Of a stretch of 64,000 bases of DNA, positions 26,792 through 35,484 are shown piece after piece (the first letter of the stretch is position 1; every line of letters starts with the position of its first letter). A model generated the notes under the pieces. It did not search any database. It saw only the letters and a list, made by a program, of their open reading frames with translations, and was not told where the DNA came from. The position numbers were made by a program, and so were the translations under genes. The stretch is from positions 1 to 64,000 of the forward strand of contig SUXI01000010.1 of assembly GCA_015060975.1 (NCBI GenBank). Direction: 5' to 3'. Origin of the DNA: Bacteroidales bacterium. Its GTDB lineage: Bacteria > Bacteroidota > Bacteroidia > Bacteroidales > Muribaculaceae.

Positions 26792-29284
26792 ATGAAAAAG
26801 CTGTTACAAATTCCGCTACTACTTGTAGCTCTGTTCCTAATCTCAATCCCCATCTCCGCCCACGACTTTGAAGTCGATGATATCTATTACAGCATCACAG
26901 ATGAAACAGCCAAAACTGTTAAAGTAACCTATTATGATTTATATAATAATGGTTACGCATATTCAGGTGAAGTCTCAATTCCTTCTTCGGTCACTTATAA
27001 TGGAATTACTTATTCTGTGACTGAGATCGGAGGCTATGCGTTCTCTGGTTGCACCGGATTGACCTCGGTAACCATCCCCAATTCCGTGACCTCAATTGGT
27101 GAATCTGCGTTCTATTATTGCAGCGGTTTGACCTCAGTAACTATCCCTAATTCCGTGACCTCGATTGACTACAGTGCGTTTGAGGGTTGCACCGGTTTGA
27201 AAGAGCTAATTATTGAAGATGGAACTAAAGATTTATCATTGTCATATAATTATTACAGCGATTATTATTCTGGTGAAGGTTTGTTTTATGATTGCCCTCT
27301 TGAAAATCTATATCTTGGAAGAAATTTACTTTATGATACATCTGGTAAATTTGGTTACTCTCCGTTCCATAAAATAACAACGCTTAAATCAGTAACGATA
27401 GGCAATTCTGTAAAAAAGATTGACCGTTATGCGTTCTCTGGTTGCTCCGGCTTGACCTCAGTGACCATCCCCAATTCCGTGACCGAGATTGGCTACAGTG
27501 CGTTTGAGGGTTGCACCGGTTTGACTTCAGTTACTATCCCCAATTCAGTGACCTCGATTGGCGACGAGGCATTCTATGAATGCTCCGAGTTAACCTCTAT
27601 CACCATCCCCAATTCCGTGACCTCGATTGGCTACAGTGCGTTTGAGGGTTGCACCGGTTTGACTTCAGTTACTATCCCCAATTCAGTGACCTCGATTGGC
27701 AACGAGGCGTTCTATGGCACAGGTTGGTATAATAATCAACCTGATGGGATTTTATATTTGGATAATTGTTGTTTAGGTTATAAAGGCAGCAAACCTACAG
27801 GATCGCTATTAATAAAAAAAGACACTCGTTTGATTGGTTCCTATGCGTTCCGTGATTGCAGCGGATTGACATCAGTAACTATCGGCAATTCCGTAACCTC
27901 GATTGGGTACTGCGCGTTCTATGGTTGCACCGGGTTAGCAAGTTATACAATAACTGTAAACCAAATTTCTGCCACATTAACAAATTTATCAACCCCTACA
28001 CAATATACCCCTTACTTTCAATTCCTAAACAAGTATTATAAGTCAGGAGATAAAATAACCGGATTGACACCAGATAGAAAATACGACTACTACTATGGCT
28101 TGATTATAAATGGTATTTATTGCCAAATCGGTTATGATTCTTTCACGACATCTCAGTTTAATGTAAATCTTTCCGGCAGTGCTACCGCATCTTCAGTGTC
28201 GGCAACAGGCTCATACACTCAAGGAGATGCCACACTTGTGGGCGAAGGGTTGAATTTAGGCAGCGAAGTGACAAATTTTGACAACAAAAACAATGTAACT
28301 TTTGAGAACCTTGACCCCAATACATCATACACAGTTTATTATGGTGTGAAAATAAAAGAAAACACATCGACATATACTACTTCCGAAACGTTCACCACCG
28401 AGGCTTTGAATTGGGTCAACGGTCGTTATGACGCCACCTCAACCACAAGCGCAAGGTTGATTGTCGAGACCAATTGCGACGCCACCCTTGGCACGGGATA
28501 TGAGTGGAGACGAATAGACGCTCCCGATATTATAGCGTCATCTAAAGTTGAATGCCCTGTGGTGAATGGCATGCTTGTGGGTTCATTGCGAAATCTTAAT
28601 CCCGATGTATATTATAAGTGTCGCCCATATTACACCTCGGCAAGCGGAAACACTTACTATGGCGATTGGGTGGGATTTTATACCGCTGATGCCAATGTGT
28701 ATTTCAGTCCCGAAGTCCTCACCTATTCAAATGTGGCAGTGAACAACAACTCGGCAGTTGTTAAAGGATATGCGCTCGAAGGCACCGATGTTATCACAGC
28801 TCAAGGATTTGAATATTGGAAAACAGGAACCACCATCAAGCCGGCATCAACCGACGATCGCAAAGTTGTTAATGCCTCGGGCATAGCGATGAGCGCCACA
28901 CTCACCAATCTCGACTATAACTCGACATATAAATACCGCGCGTTTGTGACAACCGAGAAAGGCACTGTTTATGGCGACGAGATAGAGTTCAGCACCGGTG
29001 ACGACCCTGCGGGAATCGGTTATATTGAAATAGACAACGACGAACTCACAGTGACATTGCGGGAAAATCCGGCAACCGGAACCGCCTGGGTGAAGATAGC
29101 CGGAGCGACAGGTGGCGAAGCCCAATATGCCATTACCTCGATGAGCGGCTCGATGGTTGCATGCGGCAGAGTTATGCTCGAAGATGAATGGAACGCGATA
29201 GAACTCGACTGTCCGTCGGGCTTGTATTTATTGACCATTAACGATGGCAAGCAAGTGAAAACATTGCGTTTGATAGTGAAATAA
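26792..29284 (+). CDS. BspA-like leucine-rich repeat surface protein with T9SS-like C-terminus
   Basis: An 830-aa exported protein. A signal peptide (MKKLLQIPLLLVALFLISIPISAHDF) is followed by LRR_5/BspA-type repeats of 23 residues over roughly residues 65-390, each with the pattern GCTGLTSVTIPNSVTSIG-x-x-A-F. A non-LRR insertion occupies residues about 145-200. From about 395 to 745 are three fibronectin III- or Ig-like modules (NLDPNTSYTVYYGVKI; NLNPDVYYKCRPYY; NLDYNSTYKYRAFV). The last 80 residues (AWVKIAGATGGEAQYAITS ... LYLLTINDGKQVKTLRLIVK) look like a type IX sorting domain. BspA-like proteins bind host or bacterial surfaces; here the ligand is unknown. It is transcribed alone, with structured RNA copy A upstream. 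Confidence 0.88.
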   Translation: MKKLLQIPLLLVALFLISIPISAHDFEVDDIYYSITDETAKTVKVTYYDLYNNGYAYSGEVSIPSSVTYNGITYSVTEIGGYAFSGCTGLTSVTIPNSVTSIGESAFYYCSGLTSVTIPNSVTSIDYSAFEGCTGLKELIIEDGTKDLSLSYNYYSDYYSGEGLFYDCPLENLYLGRNLLYDTSGKFGYSPFHKITTLKSVTIGNSVKKIDRYAFSGCSGLTSVTIPNSVTEIGYSAFEGCTGLTSVTIPNSVTSIGDEAFYECSELTSITIPNSVTSIGYSAFEGCTGLTSVTIPNSVTSIGNEAFYGTGWYNNQPDGILYLDNCCLGYKGSKPTGSLLIKKDTRLIGSYAFRDCSGLTSVTIGNSVTSIGYCAFYGCTGLASYTITVNQISATLTNLSTPTQYTPYFQFLNKYYKSGDKITGLTPDRKYDYYYGLIINGIYCQIGYDSFTTSQFNVNLSGSATASSVSATGSYTQGDATLVGEGLNLGSEVTNFDNKNNVTFENLDPNTSYTVYYGVKIKENTSTYTTSETFTTEALNWVNGRYDATSTTSARLIVETNCDATLGTGYEWRRIDAPDIIASSKVECPVVNGMLVGSLRNLNPDVYYKCRPYYTSASGNTYYGDWVGFYTADANVYFSPEVLTYSNVAVNNNSAVVKGYALEGTDVITAQGFEYWKTGTTIKPASTDDRKVVNASGIAMSATLTNLDYNSTYKYRAFVTTEKGTVYGDEIEFSTGDDPAGIGYIEIDNDELTVTLRENPATGTAWVKIAGATGGEAQYAITSMSGSMVACGRVMLEDEWNAIELDCPSGLYLLTINDGKQVKTLRLIVK
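27491..27711 (+). repeat. Near-identical tandem duplication of two LRR units (138-bp period)
   Basis: The stretch starting GGCTACAGTGCGTTTGAGGG at 27491 recurs at 27629 with only two base changes over about 83 bp, 138 bp apart (two 69-bp LRR units). Identity at synonymous positions suggests recent duplication or gene conversion within the repeat domain. Confidence 0.8.
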
Positions 29285-29309
29285 GACTATTTCACATAAA
29301 AACAGATTT

Positions 29310-29340
29310 ATGGCTGTGGGCGTGAGCTCACAGCCATTTT
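29310..29340 (+). terminator. Rho-independent terminator after the LRR gene
   Basis: A perfect 9-bp stem ATGGCTGTG / CACAGCCAT (29310-29318 and 29329-29337) with a 10-base loop and TTTT. Confidence 0.85.
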
Positions 29341-29392
29341 TAGTATTACATATAATATGTAAGCAGTTAAAATGCCTATTTTGAAAGAATGA

Positions 29393-30031
29393 TTACAGAT
29401 ATGGGTTGTTGAGTTTTTCGTTGCCAATGGTTGTTTCGGGTCCATGTCCGGGATATACTATAGTATCATCGGGCAACGAGAGCAGTTTAAGATTAATAGT
29501 ATCAATCAATTGTTTATAATTACCTCCCGGCAAATCGGTGCGACCTATGCTTGAATTAAACAATACGTCACCCGAAATCACAAATGCCGATTCGGGGGCA
29601 TAAATCACAATGCTACCGGGAGAGTGTCCCGGAACTTGTAAAATGTGTATTTCTTCATCTCCGAGCAGTAATTTGTCGCCATCTTTTAAATTAACATCTA
29701 TTTTCAAGTCGTCGATAGAGATATGAAGTCCAAACATTCGTGCCTGTTCCCTCAATCGTTCAGCCAAAAATTGATCGGCAGAGTTGCATTCCGGTTTCAG
29801 TCCATATTTTTGTGATATATGTGTGATGCCAAACGAATGGTCGATGTGCATGTGGGTATTGATTAAATGAATGGGATTAAGGTTGTTTGACGCAATAAAA
29901 CGGTCTAATGAGTCACATTCATTATCATCAATCATTCCGGGGTCAACAATAATCGCTTCTTTGCTATTATCATCCCAAAGAATGTATGTGTTGACTCCAA
30001 ACATATTAAAACAAAAACGGCTAACTTTCAT
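29393..30031 (-). CDS. MBL-fold metallohydrolase (glyoxalase II-like)
   Basis: A 212-aa metallo-beta-lactamase-fold protein. Metal ligands are visible: THMHIDHSFG (HxHxDH), VPGHSPGSIVIY, SGDVLF and YPGHGPETTIG. FGVNTYILWDDNSKEAIIVDPG at the N-terminus is typical of the YcbL/glyoxalase II-like subgroup, which hydrolyses thioesters such as S-lactoylglutathione or related substrates. The substrate is not known, and Bacteroidales generally lack glutathione. The gene lies 11 bp after rsmG on the same strand, so they probably form an operon. Confidence 0.92.
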   Translation of the reverse strand: MKVSRFCFNMFGVNTYILWDDNSKEAIIVDPGMIDDNECDSLDRFIASNNLNPIHLINTHMHIDHSFGITHISQKYGLKPECNSADQFLAERLREQARMFGLHISIDDLKIDVNLKDGDKLLLGDEEIHILQVPGHSPGSIVIYAPESAFVISGDVLFNSSIGRTDLPGGNYKQLIDTINLKLLSLPDDTIVYPGHGPETTIGNEKLNNPYL

Positions 30032-30042
30032 GAGGATATCTA

Positions 30043-30666
30043 TTACATGGGTACATAAATGATTTTTTTTGTTTCAAAAAATGGTTCATTGAAAAATTCG
30101 GTTAACGGGTAGTCGATTACCGGATAATTTACGGCATTGATTTCTTCGTCAAGTTCTCCTCCTTTGAGGCATATTAGTCCGTTTTGATATTTATTCCTGT
30201 TCCCTTTTGCAATGTTCTTGCGAATAAGAGGTAGTAGCTCATCTAAACGCATGACGGCGCGACTTACTACAAAATCATATTTCTGACGACACTCACCAAT
30301 ATCCCCATGTTGAAAAGTGACATTGGTTAAGCCTATTTCTTCGGCAATAGATGCGGCGACTTTGATTTTTTTGCCAATTCGGTCAACAAGGTGGAATTGA
30401 CAATTGGGAAACATTGTTGCAAGTGGTATTCCCGGAAATCCGCCACCGGTCCCCATGTCTAAAAATGCAGTTTCATCAATAGGGTTTATAAATTTGGCTA
30501 TTGATAAAGAGTGTAATATATGATTCATATACAAATTGTCAATATCTTTTCGAGATATGACATTAATTTTAGCATTCCATTCGGGGTATAATTTCCCCAT
30601 TAGTTCAAATTGGCGTATTTGTGTCTCTGAAATATTGGGGAAATATTTTAATACAGAATTATTCAT
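30043..30666 (-). CDS. rsmG: 16S rRNA (guanine527-N7)-methyltransferase
   Basis: A SAM-dependent methyltransferase (GidB) that makes m7G527 in 16S rRNA. I prefer the start at 30666 (MNNSVLKYFPNISETQIRQF, 207 aa), since the family begins with this helix; an in-frame ATG seven residues upstream (30687) is also possible. Motif I is FLDMGTGGGFPGIPLATMFP; DRIGKKIKVAASIAEEIGL and FVVSRAVMRLDELLPL follow. Length matches orthologues (about 205 aa). Loss of rsmG causes low-level streptomycin resistance in other bacteria. It diverges from the CvfB-like gene. Confidence 0.96.
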   Translation of the reverse strand: MNNSVLKYFPNISETQIRQFELMGKLYPEWNAKINVISRKDIDNLYMNHILHSLSIAKFINPIDETAFLDMGTGGGFPGIPLATMFPNCQFHLVDRIGKKIKVAASIAEEIGLTNVTFQHGDIGECRQKYDFVVSRAVMRLDELLPLIRKNIAKGNRNKYQNGLICLKGGELDEEINAVNYPVIDYPLTEFFNEPFFETKKIIYVPM

Positions 30667-30764
30667 ATTCCATTTAATTATCAACAATTAATACTTTTAT
30701 TTTCTTATTTTTAATGTATTTCCATAAAAATGCTGTTATTTTGTACTACAAAAATAATACTTAT

Positions 30765-31601
30765 ATGTTGAAAATAGGAAAATTTAATACCCTTAAAGTT
30801 TTAAAAATTGTAGAGTTTGGGTTATATCTTGATGGTGGAAATGATATAGAGATATTGTTGCCTTCGAGATATGTATCAGAGATTCCCCAAATAGGGCAGG
30901 AGTTAAATGTTTTTATATATGCCGATTCGGAGGACCGTTTAATTGCTACAACCGAAAAACCTTTAACTCAGGTGGGGCAATTTGCATATCTAAATGTGAA
31001 ATCGGTAAATAGGATTGGGGCATTTCTTGATTGGGGATTGATGAAAGATTTATTGGTGCCGTTTAGTGAACAACGCGCACGAATGAAACAAGGTGGCAAA
31101 TATCTTGTTTATACATATTTAGATGACGCAACCAAGCGTATAGTCGCTTCGTCTAAGATTGATAAATTCTTGGGAAATACAATTCCGGCATATACAAAAG
31201 GCGAAAAGGTGGAGTGCCTTGTATATGATGAAACAGAGATTGGCTATAAAGTAATAGTAAATCATTTACATAAAGGAATGATTTACAAAAATGAAATTTT
31301 TCAGTCGGTCGATATTGAAGATGTTGTTGATGGGTATGTCAAACAAATCAGAGATGATGGGAAGATAGATATAACTCTAAATGATTCAACGATTAATCGC
31401 ATTAATGCTTTGGCTGAACGTTTTCTTCAGTTCATAAAGATTAATGGAGGAAAGACTACTCTTAGTGATAAATCCAGTCCCGATTTAATTAAATCAATTT
31501 TACAATGCAGTAAAAAAGATTTTAAGAAAGCTATAGGGCTTCTATATAAGTCTAAGTTGATAAAAATAGAAGAAACATCAATAAGTTTAAACGATGAGTA
31601 G
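30765..31601 (+). CDS. S1-domain RNA-binding protein, CvfB/YitL family
   Basis: A protein of about 278 aa from the start at 30765 (MLKIGKFNTLKVLKIVEFGLYLDGG), where the CvfB fold begins; an in-frame ATG lies at 30714. It has a degenerate S1-like domain with NDIEILLPSRYV, a second (AYLNVKSVNRIGAFLDWGLMKDLLVPFSEQ) in which VGAFLDWGL-KDLLVPFSEQ is the family hallmark, a third (GYKVIVNHLHKGMIYKNEIFQ), and a C-terminal winged helix (SPDLIKSILQCSKKDFKKAIGLLYKSKLI). The family binds RNA and in Staphylococcus influences virulence gene expression. It is divergent from rsmG. Confidence 0.9.
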   Translation: MLKIGKFNTLKVLKIVEFGLYLDGGNDIEILLPSRYVSEIPQIGQELNVFIYADSEDRLIATTEKPLTQVGQFAYLNVKSVNRIGAFLDWGLMKDLLVPFSEQRARMKQGGKYLVYTYLDDATKRIVASSKIDKFLGNTIPAYTKGEKVECLVYDETEIGYKVIVNHLHKGMIYKNEIFQSVDIEDVVDGYVKQIRDDGKIDITLNDSTINRINALAERFLQFIKINGGKTTLSDKSSPDLIKSILQCSKKDFKKAIGLLYKSKLIKIEETSISLNDE

Positions 31602-31782
31602 TTGAAGGCATTTGTCGGTCGTTTAGCTTGCTAAACTTCCTCCTCTATCTTGAAAATTTATCAATTAAAATCTCAAAATCATTCCAAATCAATTTATAGG
31701 ACCTGCTTTAAGCAGAAAATGTGCAAAAGTGCCATTTTCAATAATTAAGATAAAAATATTTTACGGAAGTTGCCGAAATTTC

Positions 31783-31986
31783 CTTGAGGGAACTTCTATA
31801 AATTGCTTTGTGAAGATTTATGAATTTTATTTGAGCGGATTTTTGTTCTTTGTTGAATGAGCATAGCGAGCTATGCGATTGAAACAAAGGCAAAAAGATG
31901 CCAAAGAAAAGCATAAAGCACACAAAAGAACGTTCCCAATAACTATTGTTTAATTAATTCGCGGAATTTATAGAAATTCCCTTAAA
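31783..31986 (-). mobile_element. MITE-like element, family 2, short copy (204 bp)
   Basis: An inverted copy of the element at 25994-26265. Terminal repeats are CTTGAGGGAACTTCTA at 31783-31798 and TAGAAATTCCCTTAAA at 31971-31986. Interior blocks match the other copy closely, but about 70 bases are missing, and a small palindrome around GCATAGCGAGCTATGC is intact. It lies in the 477-bp gap between the CvfB-like gene and lpxD and carries no gene. The rest of that gap shows nothing else that I recognise. Confidence 0.7.
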
Positions 31987-32078
31987 TTAATGTTGGTGTA
32001 TCTATTTTTTGGCAATAATTATAAATATGTGAATTTTTTTTAGCATCTTTGTAAAATAAAATATAAATAAGACTATTT

Positions 32079-33101
32079 ATGGAGTTTACAGCCAATCAAA
32101 TTGCATCACTTGTGAACGGAACAATAATAGGTGATGGTAATGCTACGGTTAAAACATTTGCAAAGATAGAAGAAGGGCATCAAGGAGCCATTTCTTTTTT
32201 GGCAAATCCAAAATATACTCATTATATTTATGAGACAAAATCATCTATTGTTCTTGTTAAGAATGATTTTATCCCAGAGAAAGAATTAACAACTACACTT
32301 ATAAAAGTTGAGGATCCGTATGCAACGCTTGCAATGTTGCTTGAGATGGTTTCTAAATTAATGAATCCACAACCAACAGGTGTGGAGCAACCAAGTTATA
32401 TTTCTTCAAATGTAACTATTCCTGAAGATGTGTATATAGGTGCATTTGCTTATATTGGAAGCGGAGTTAGTATTGGGAAAGGGGTAAAGATATATCCACA
32501 AGCCTATATTGGCAATAATGTGACAATAGAAGACGGCTCTATAATATATTCGGGAGTAAAAATATATCATGGGTGTAGTATTGGCAAAAATTGTATTATT
32601 CACGCCGGTGCGGTTATTGGTGCAGATGGATTTGGTTTTGCGCCCACAGAGAATGGCTATAATAAAATACCCCAAATAGGTAACGTCATAATTGAGGATA
32701 ACGTTGAGATTGGAGCAAATACTACAATTGATAGAGCAACAATGGGGTGTACGCGTATAAAAACAGGTGTTAAACTTGATAACCTTATTCAGATTGCTCA
32801 TAATGTTGAAGTAGGCGAGCATTCGGTGATGGCAGCTCAAGCCGGAATTGCCGGTTCGGCAAAACTTGGGCAATGGTGTATGATAGGCGGTCAAGTAGGT
32901 GTTGCCGGACATATTACGGTTGGTGATAAAGTAAATATTGGAGCGCAATCGGGAATACATTCAAGTGTAAAATCGGGTAGTCGGTTAATGGGGTATCCTG
33001 CCGCCGATGCAAAAGATTTTATGCGTCAAACTGTATATATTAAGAATTTGGGCAACTTGAATGCTCGAGTAAATAAAATAGAAACAAAGTTAAACAATTA
33101 G
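32079..33101 (+). CDS. lpxD: UDP-3-O-acylglucosamine N-acyltransferase
   Basis: A 340-aa left-handed beta-helix enzyme of lipid A synthesis that adds the N-linked hydroxyacyl chain. The N-terminal uridine-binding domain ([40 protein letters not shown]) is followed by hexapeptide repeats ([31 protein letters not shown], in part) and the catalytic His segment [28 protein letters not shown]. It is the first gene of lpxD-lpxC/fabZ-lpxA, with lpxC starting 4 bp after its stop. A weak -7-like CATCTTTG precedes it near 32044. Confidence 0.97.
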   Translation: MEFTANQIASLVNGTIIGDGNATVKTFAKIEEGHQGAISFLANPKYTHYIYETKSSIVLVKNDFIPEKELTTTLIKVEDPYATLAMLLEMVSKLMNPQPTGVEQPSYISSNVTIPEDVYIGAFAYIGSGVSIGKGVKIYPQAYIGNNVTIEDGSIIYSGVKIYHGCSIGKNCIIHAGAVIGADGFGFAPTENGYNKIPQIGNVIIEDNVEIGANTTIDRATMGCTRIKTGVKLDNLIQIAHNVEVGEHSVMAAQAGIAGSAKLGQWCMIGGQVGVAGHITVGDKVNIGAQSGIHSSVKSGSRLMGYPAADAKDFMRQTVYIKNLGNLNARVNKIETKLNN

Positions 33102-33105
33102 CATA

Positions 33106-34488
33106 ATGAAACAAGTTACATTAAATAATTCATTTAGCGTAAAAGGAAAAGGTCTTCATACCGGATTGGAGATTGAAGCGACTTTTTATCCTGCTCCTGA
33201 GAATCATGGTTATAAGTTTCAACGTATAGATTTAGAAGGTGAACCTATAATAGATGCCTTGGCCGAATATGTCACAGCTACAACCCGTGGCACGGTAATT
33301 AGTCGGGGTGATGTGTCGGTTAGTACAATAGAGCATGCCATGGCTGCATTATATTCGGCTGGAATAGACAATTGTTTAATTAAGTTAAACGCTCCCGAAA
33401 TGCCAATTTTAGATGGTAGTGCATCGGAATATTGTGAAAGGATTGCGGAAATAGGAACAATTGAACAAAAAACAGATAAAGATTATTATATAGTAAAACA
33501 AAAAATAGAAGTCAGAGACGATACTACAGGTGCGTCAATAGTAGTCCTACCAGATGAGGATTTTAGTATTGATACAATGGTTGCTTTTGATTCCCCGGTA
33601 TTAACAAATCAATTTGCATCCTTAGACCGTTTATCAGATTTTGCTTCAGAAATTAGTGCAAGTCGTACGTTTGTTTTTGTCAGAGAGATCGAACCTTTAG
33701 TAAAAGGAAATCTAATAAAGGGAGGGGACTTGGATAATGCAATTGTCATATATGATGCCGAATTGCCTCAAAGTGAGCTTGACCGCATTGCCGATTTAAT
33801 GAATGTCCCTCGCAAAAATGTATCGGAATTTGGATATATTAATAATAAACCTCTAACGACCGAAAATGAGCCTGCTCGTCATAAATTGATGGATGTTCTT
33901 GGAGATATTGCGCTTATTGGGCGACCGTTAAAAGGAAAAATCATTGCGACACGTCCGGGGCATTCAATTAATACGACGTTTGCAAAAAAAATTCGACAAG
34001 AGATTAAGCGTCAAGATATTCAAGCGCCCGTTTATAATCCATCAATACCTCCATTAATGGATAATAATAAAATCAGGGAGTTGCTTCCTCATCGTTATCC
34101 ATTCTTGTTGGTTGATAAAATTATTGAAAAAGGAGAAAACTATATTGTCGGGATAAAAAATGTAACAACAAATGAACCATTTTTCCAAGGTCATTTTCCT
34201 CAAGAGCCGGTTATGCCCGGCGTGTTGTTGGTAGAGGCAATGGCACAAACAGGGGGGCTTTTAGTATTAGGAACAGTTGAAGACCCCGAGCGATACTCTA
34301 CCTATTTTATGAAAATAGACAATGTGAAATTCCGTCAAAAAGTAGTGCCTGGTGATACGTTAATATTTCATGTGTCATTTATGACCCCATTGCGTAGAGG
34401 TTGTGCGGTTATGAAAGGGTATGCATTTGTAGGAGAAAAGATAGTTACAGAATGTGAATTTATGGCACAAATTATTAAAAACAAATAA
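33106..34488 (+). CDS. lpxC/fabZ: Bifunctional LpxC deacetylase / FabZ 3-hydroxyacyl-ACP dehydratase
   Basis: A 460-aa fusion. Residues 1 to about 310 are LpxC, the zinc deacetylase that commits flux to lipid A: SVKGKGLHTG at the start, STIEHAMAALYSAGIDN and RHKLMDVLGDIALIG supply the zinc His/His/Asp. Residues about 315-460 are FabZ: LPHRYPFLLVDKIIE and GHFPQEPVMPGVLLVEAMAQTGG carry the hotdog-fold catalytic His and Glu. The fusion is a known Bacteroidetes feature and links lipid A and fatty acid synthesis in one polypeptide. lpxA starts 14 bp downstream. Confidence 0.98.
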   Translation: MKQVTLNNSFSVKGKGLHTGLEIEATFYPAPENHGYKFQRIDLEGEPIIDALAEYVTATTRGTVISRGDVSVSTIEHAMAALYSAGIDNCLIKLNAPEMPILDGSASEYCERIAEIGTIEQKTDKDYYIVKQKIEVRDDTTGASIVVLPDEDFSIDTMVAFDSPVLTNQFASLDRLSDFASEISASRTFVFVREIEPLVKGNLIKGGDLDNAIVIYDAELPQSELDRIADLMNVPRKNVSEFGYINNKPLTTENEPARHKLMDVLGDIALIGRPLKGKIIATRPGHSINTTFAKKIRQEIKRQDIQAPVYNPSIPPLMDNNKIRELLPHRYPFLLVDKIIEKGENYIVGIKNVTTNEPFFQGHFPQEPVMPGVLLVEAMAQTGGLLVLGTVEDPERYSTYFMKIDNVKFRQKVVPGDTLIFHVSFMTPLRRGCAVMKGYAFVGEKIVTECEFMAQIIKNK

Positions 34489-34502
34489 TAGCTAAAGATA
34501 TA

Positions 34503-35279
34503 ATGAAACAACCGTTAGCATATATACATCCTGGAGCAAAAATTGCACCAAGTGTAGTTATAGATCCTTTTGTTACTATAGAAAACAATGTTGAAATTGG
34601 AGAGGGGACGCGAATAGGAAGTAATGTTACAATTATGGAAGGTGCGCGTATTGGAAAAAATTGTACAATCTTTCCGGGAGCAGTGATATCCGGCACTCCA
34701 CAAGATTTAAAATTTCAAGGAGAAGAATCTCTTGCTATTATTGGTGACAATACAACAATTCGAGAATGTGTGACAATAAATAGAGGTACTGCTTCAAAAG
34801 GTAAAACTGTAGTTGGCAATAATTGTTTAATTATGGCGTATTCGCATGTCGCTCACGATAGTTTTGTTGGTAATAATGTAATAATTTCAAATGCAACTCA
34901 AATCGCCGGAGAAGTTATAGTCGATGATTTTGCGGTTATTGGAGGTGGAACATTAGTACACCAATTCAGTCACATTGGACCACATGTTATGATTCAAGGT
35001 GGAGCTCTTATAAATAAAGATATACCTCCATATGTAAAAGCTGCGCGCGAGCCAATTGCATATACCGGCGTAAATTCAATTGGATTGCGTCGTAGAAATT
35101 TCTCAAATGAGCAAATTCGTGAAATTCAAGAGTTCTACAGATATCTATATTTATCGGGATTGAATGTGACAGATGCGTTGGAACGTATAGAAGCTGAACT
35201 TCCGGCAACAAAAGAAAGAGATGAAATGATTATGTTTATCCGTAATTCAAAAAGAGGAATTATTCGCGGATATGTGTAA
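34503..35279 (+). CDS. lpxA: UDP-N-acetylglucosamine O-acyltransferase
   Basis: A 258-aa hexapeptide-repeat enzyme that catalyses the first, reversible O-acylation step of lipid A. It starts MKQPLAYIHPGAKIAPSVVI with repeated I/V-G-x-x-x-x units; GNNCLIMAYSHVAHDSFVGNNVIISN holds the catalytic His; a C-terminal helical domain (RRNFSNEQIREIQEFYRYLY) completes the LpxA fold. Last gene of the lipid A operon, followed by a terminator. Confidence 0.97.
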   Translation: MKQPLAYIHPGAKIAPSVVIDPFVTIENNVEIGEGTRIGSNVTIMEGARIGKNCTIFPGAVISGTPQDLKFQGEESLAIIGDNTTIRECVTINRGTASKGKTVVGNNCLIMAYSHVAHDSFVGNNVIISNATQIAGEVIVDDFAVIGGGTLVHQFSHIGPHVMIQGGALINKDIPPYVKAAREPIAYTGVNSIGLRRRNFSNEQIREIQEFYRYLYLSGLNVTDALERIEAELPATKERDEMIMFIRNSKRGIIRGYV

Positions 35280-35301
35280 AACAAATAAATAAAATGGAAA
35301 G

Positions 35302-35334
35302 GACGGTGGTTAAAAAGCAACTGCCGTCTTTTTT
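35302..35334 (+). terminator. Rho-independent terminator after lpxA
   Basis: GACGG (35302-35306) pairs with CCGTC (35324-35328), extended by GTT/AAC, and is followed by TTTTTT, 23 bp after the lpxA stop. Confidence 0.8.
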
Positions 35335-35484
35335 ATAAATTGAGAAATATAGTAATGTTGACGAATTAATAATATTGTTTTTATTATATAGGTAAAAAAC
35401 ATAATAAAACAACGAGAATTATTGCGTGAGAATTATTATCTTCGTGAAAAATATAAAAAGTAAATCGACAATCATTATAAAAGA

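Noticed and set aside
31738-31923. A 61-aa open frame on the minus strand before lpxD
   Set aside because: It is the corresponding frame in the short MITE-like copy and does not line up with the other copy as a coding sequence.
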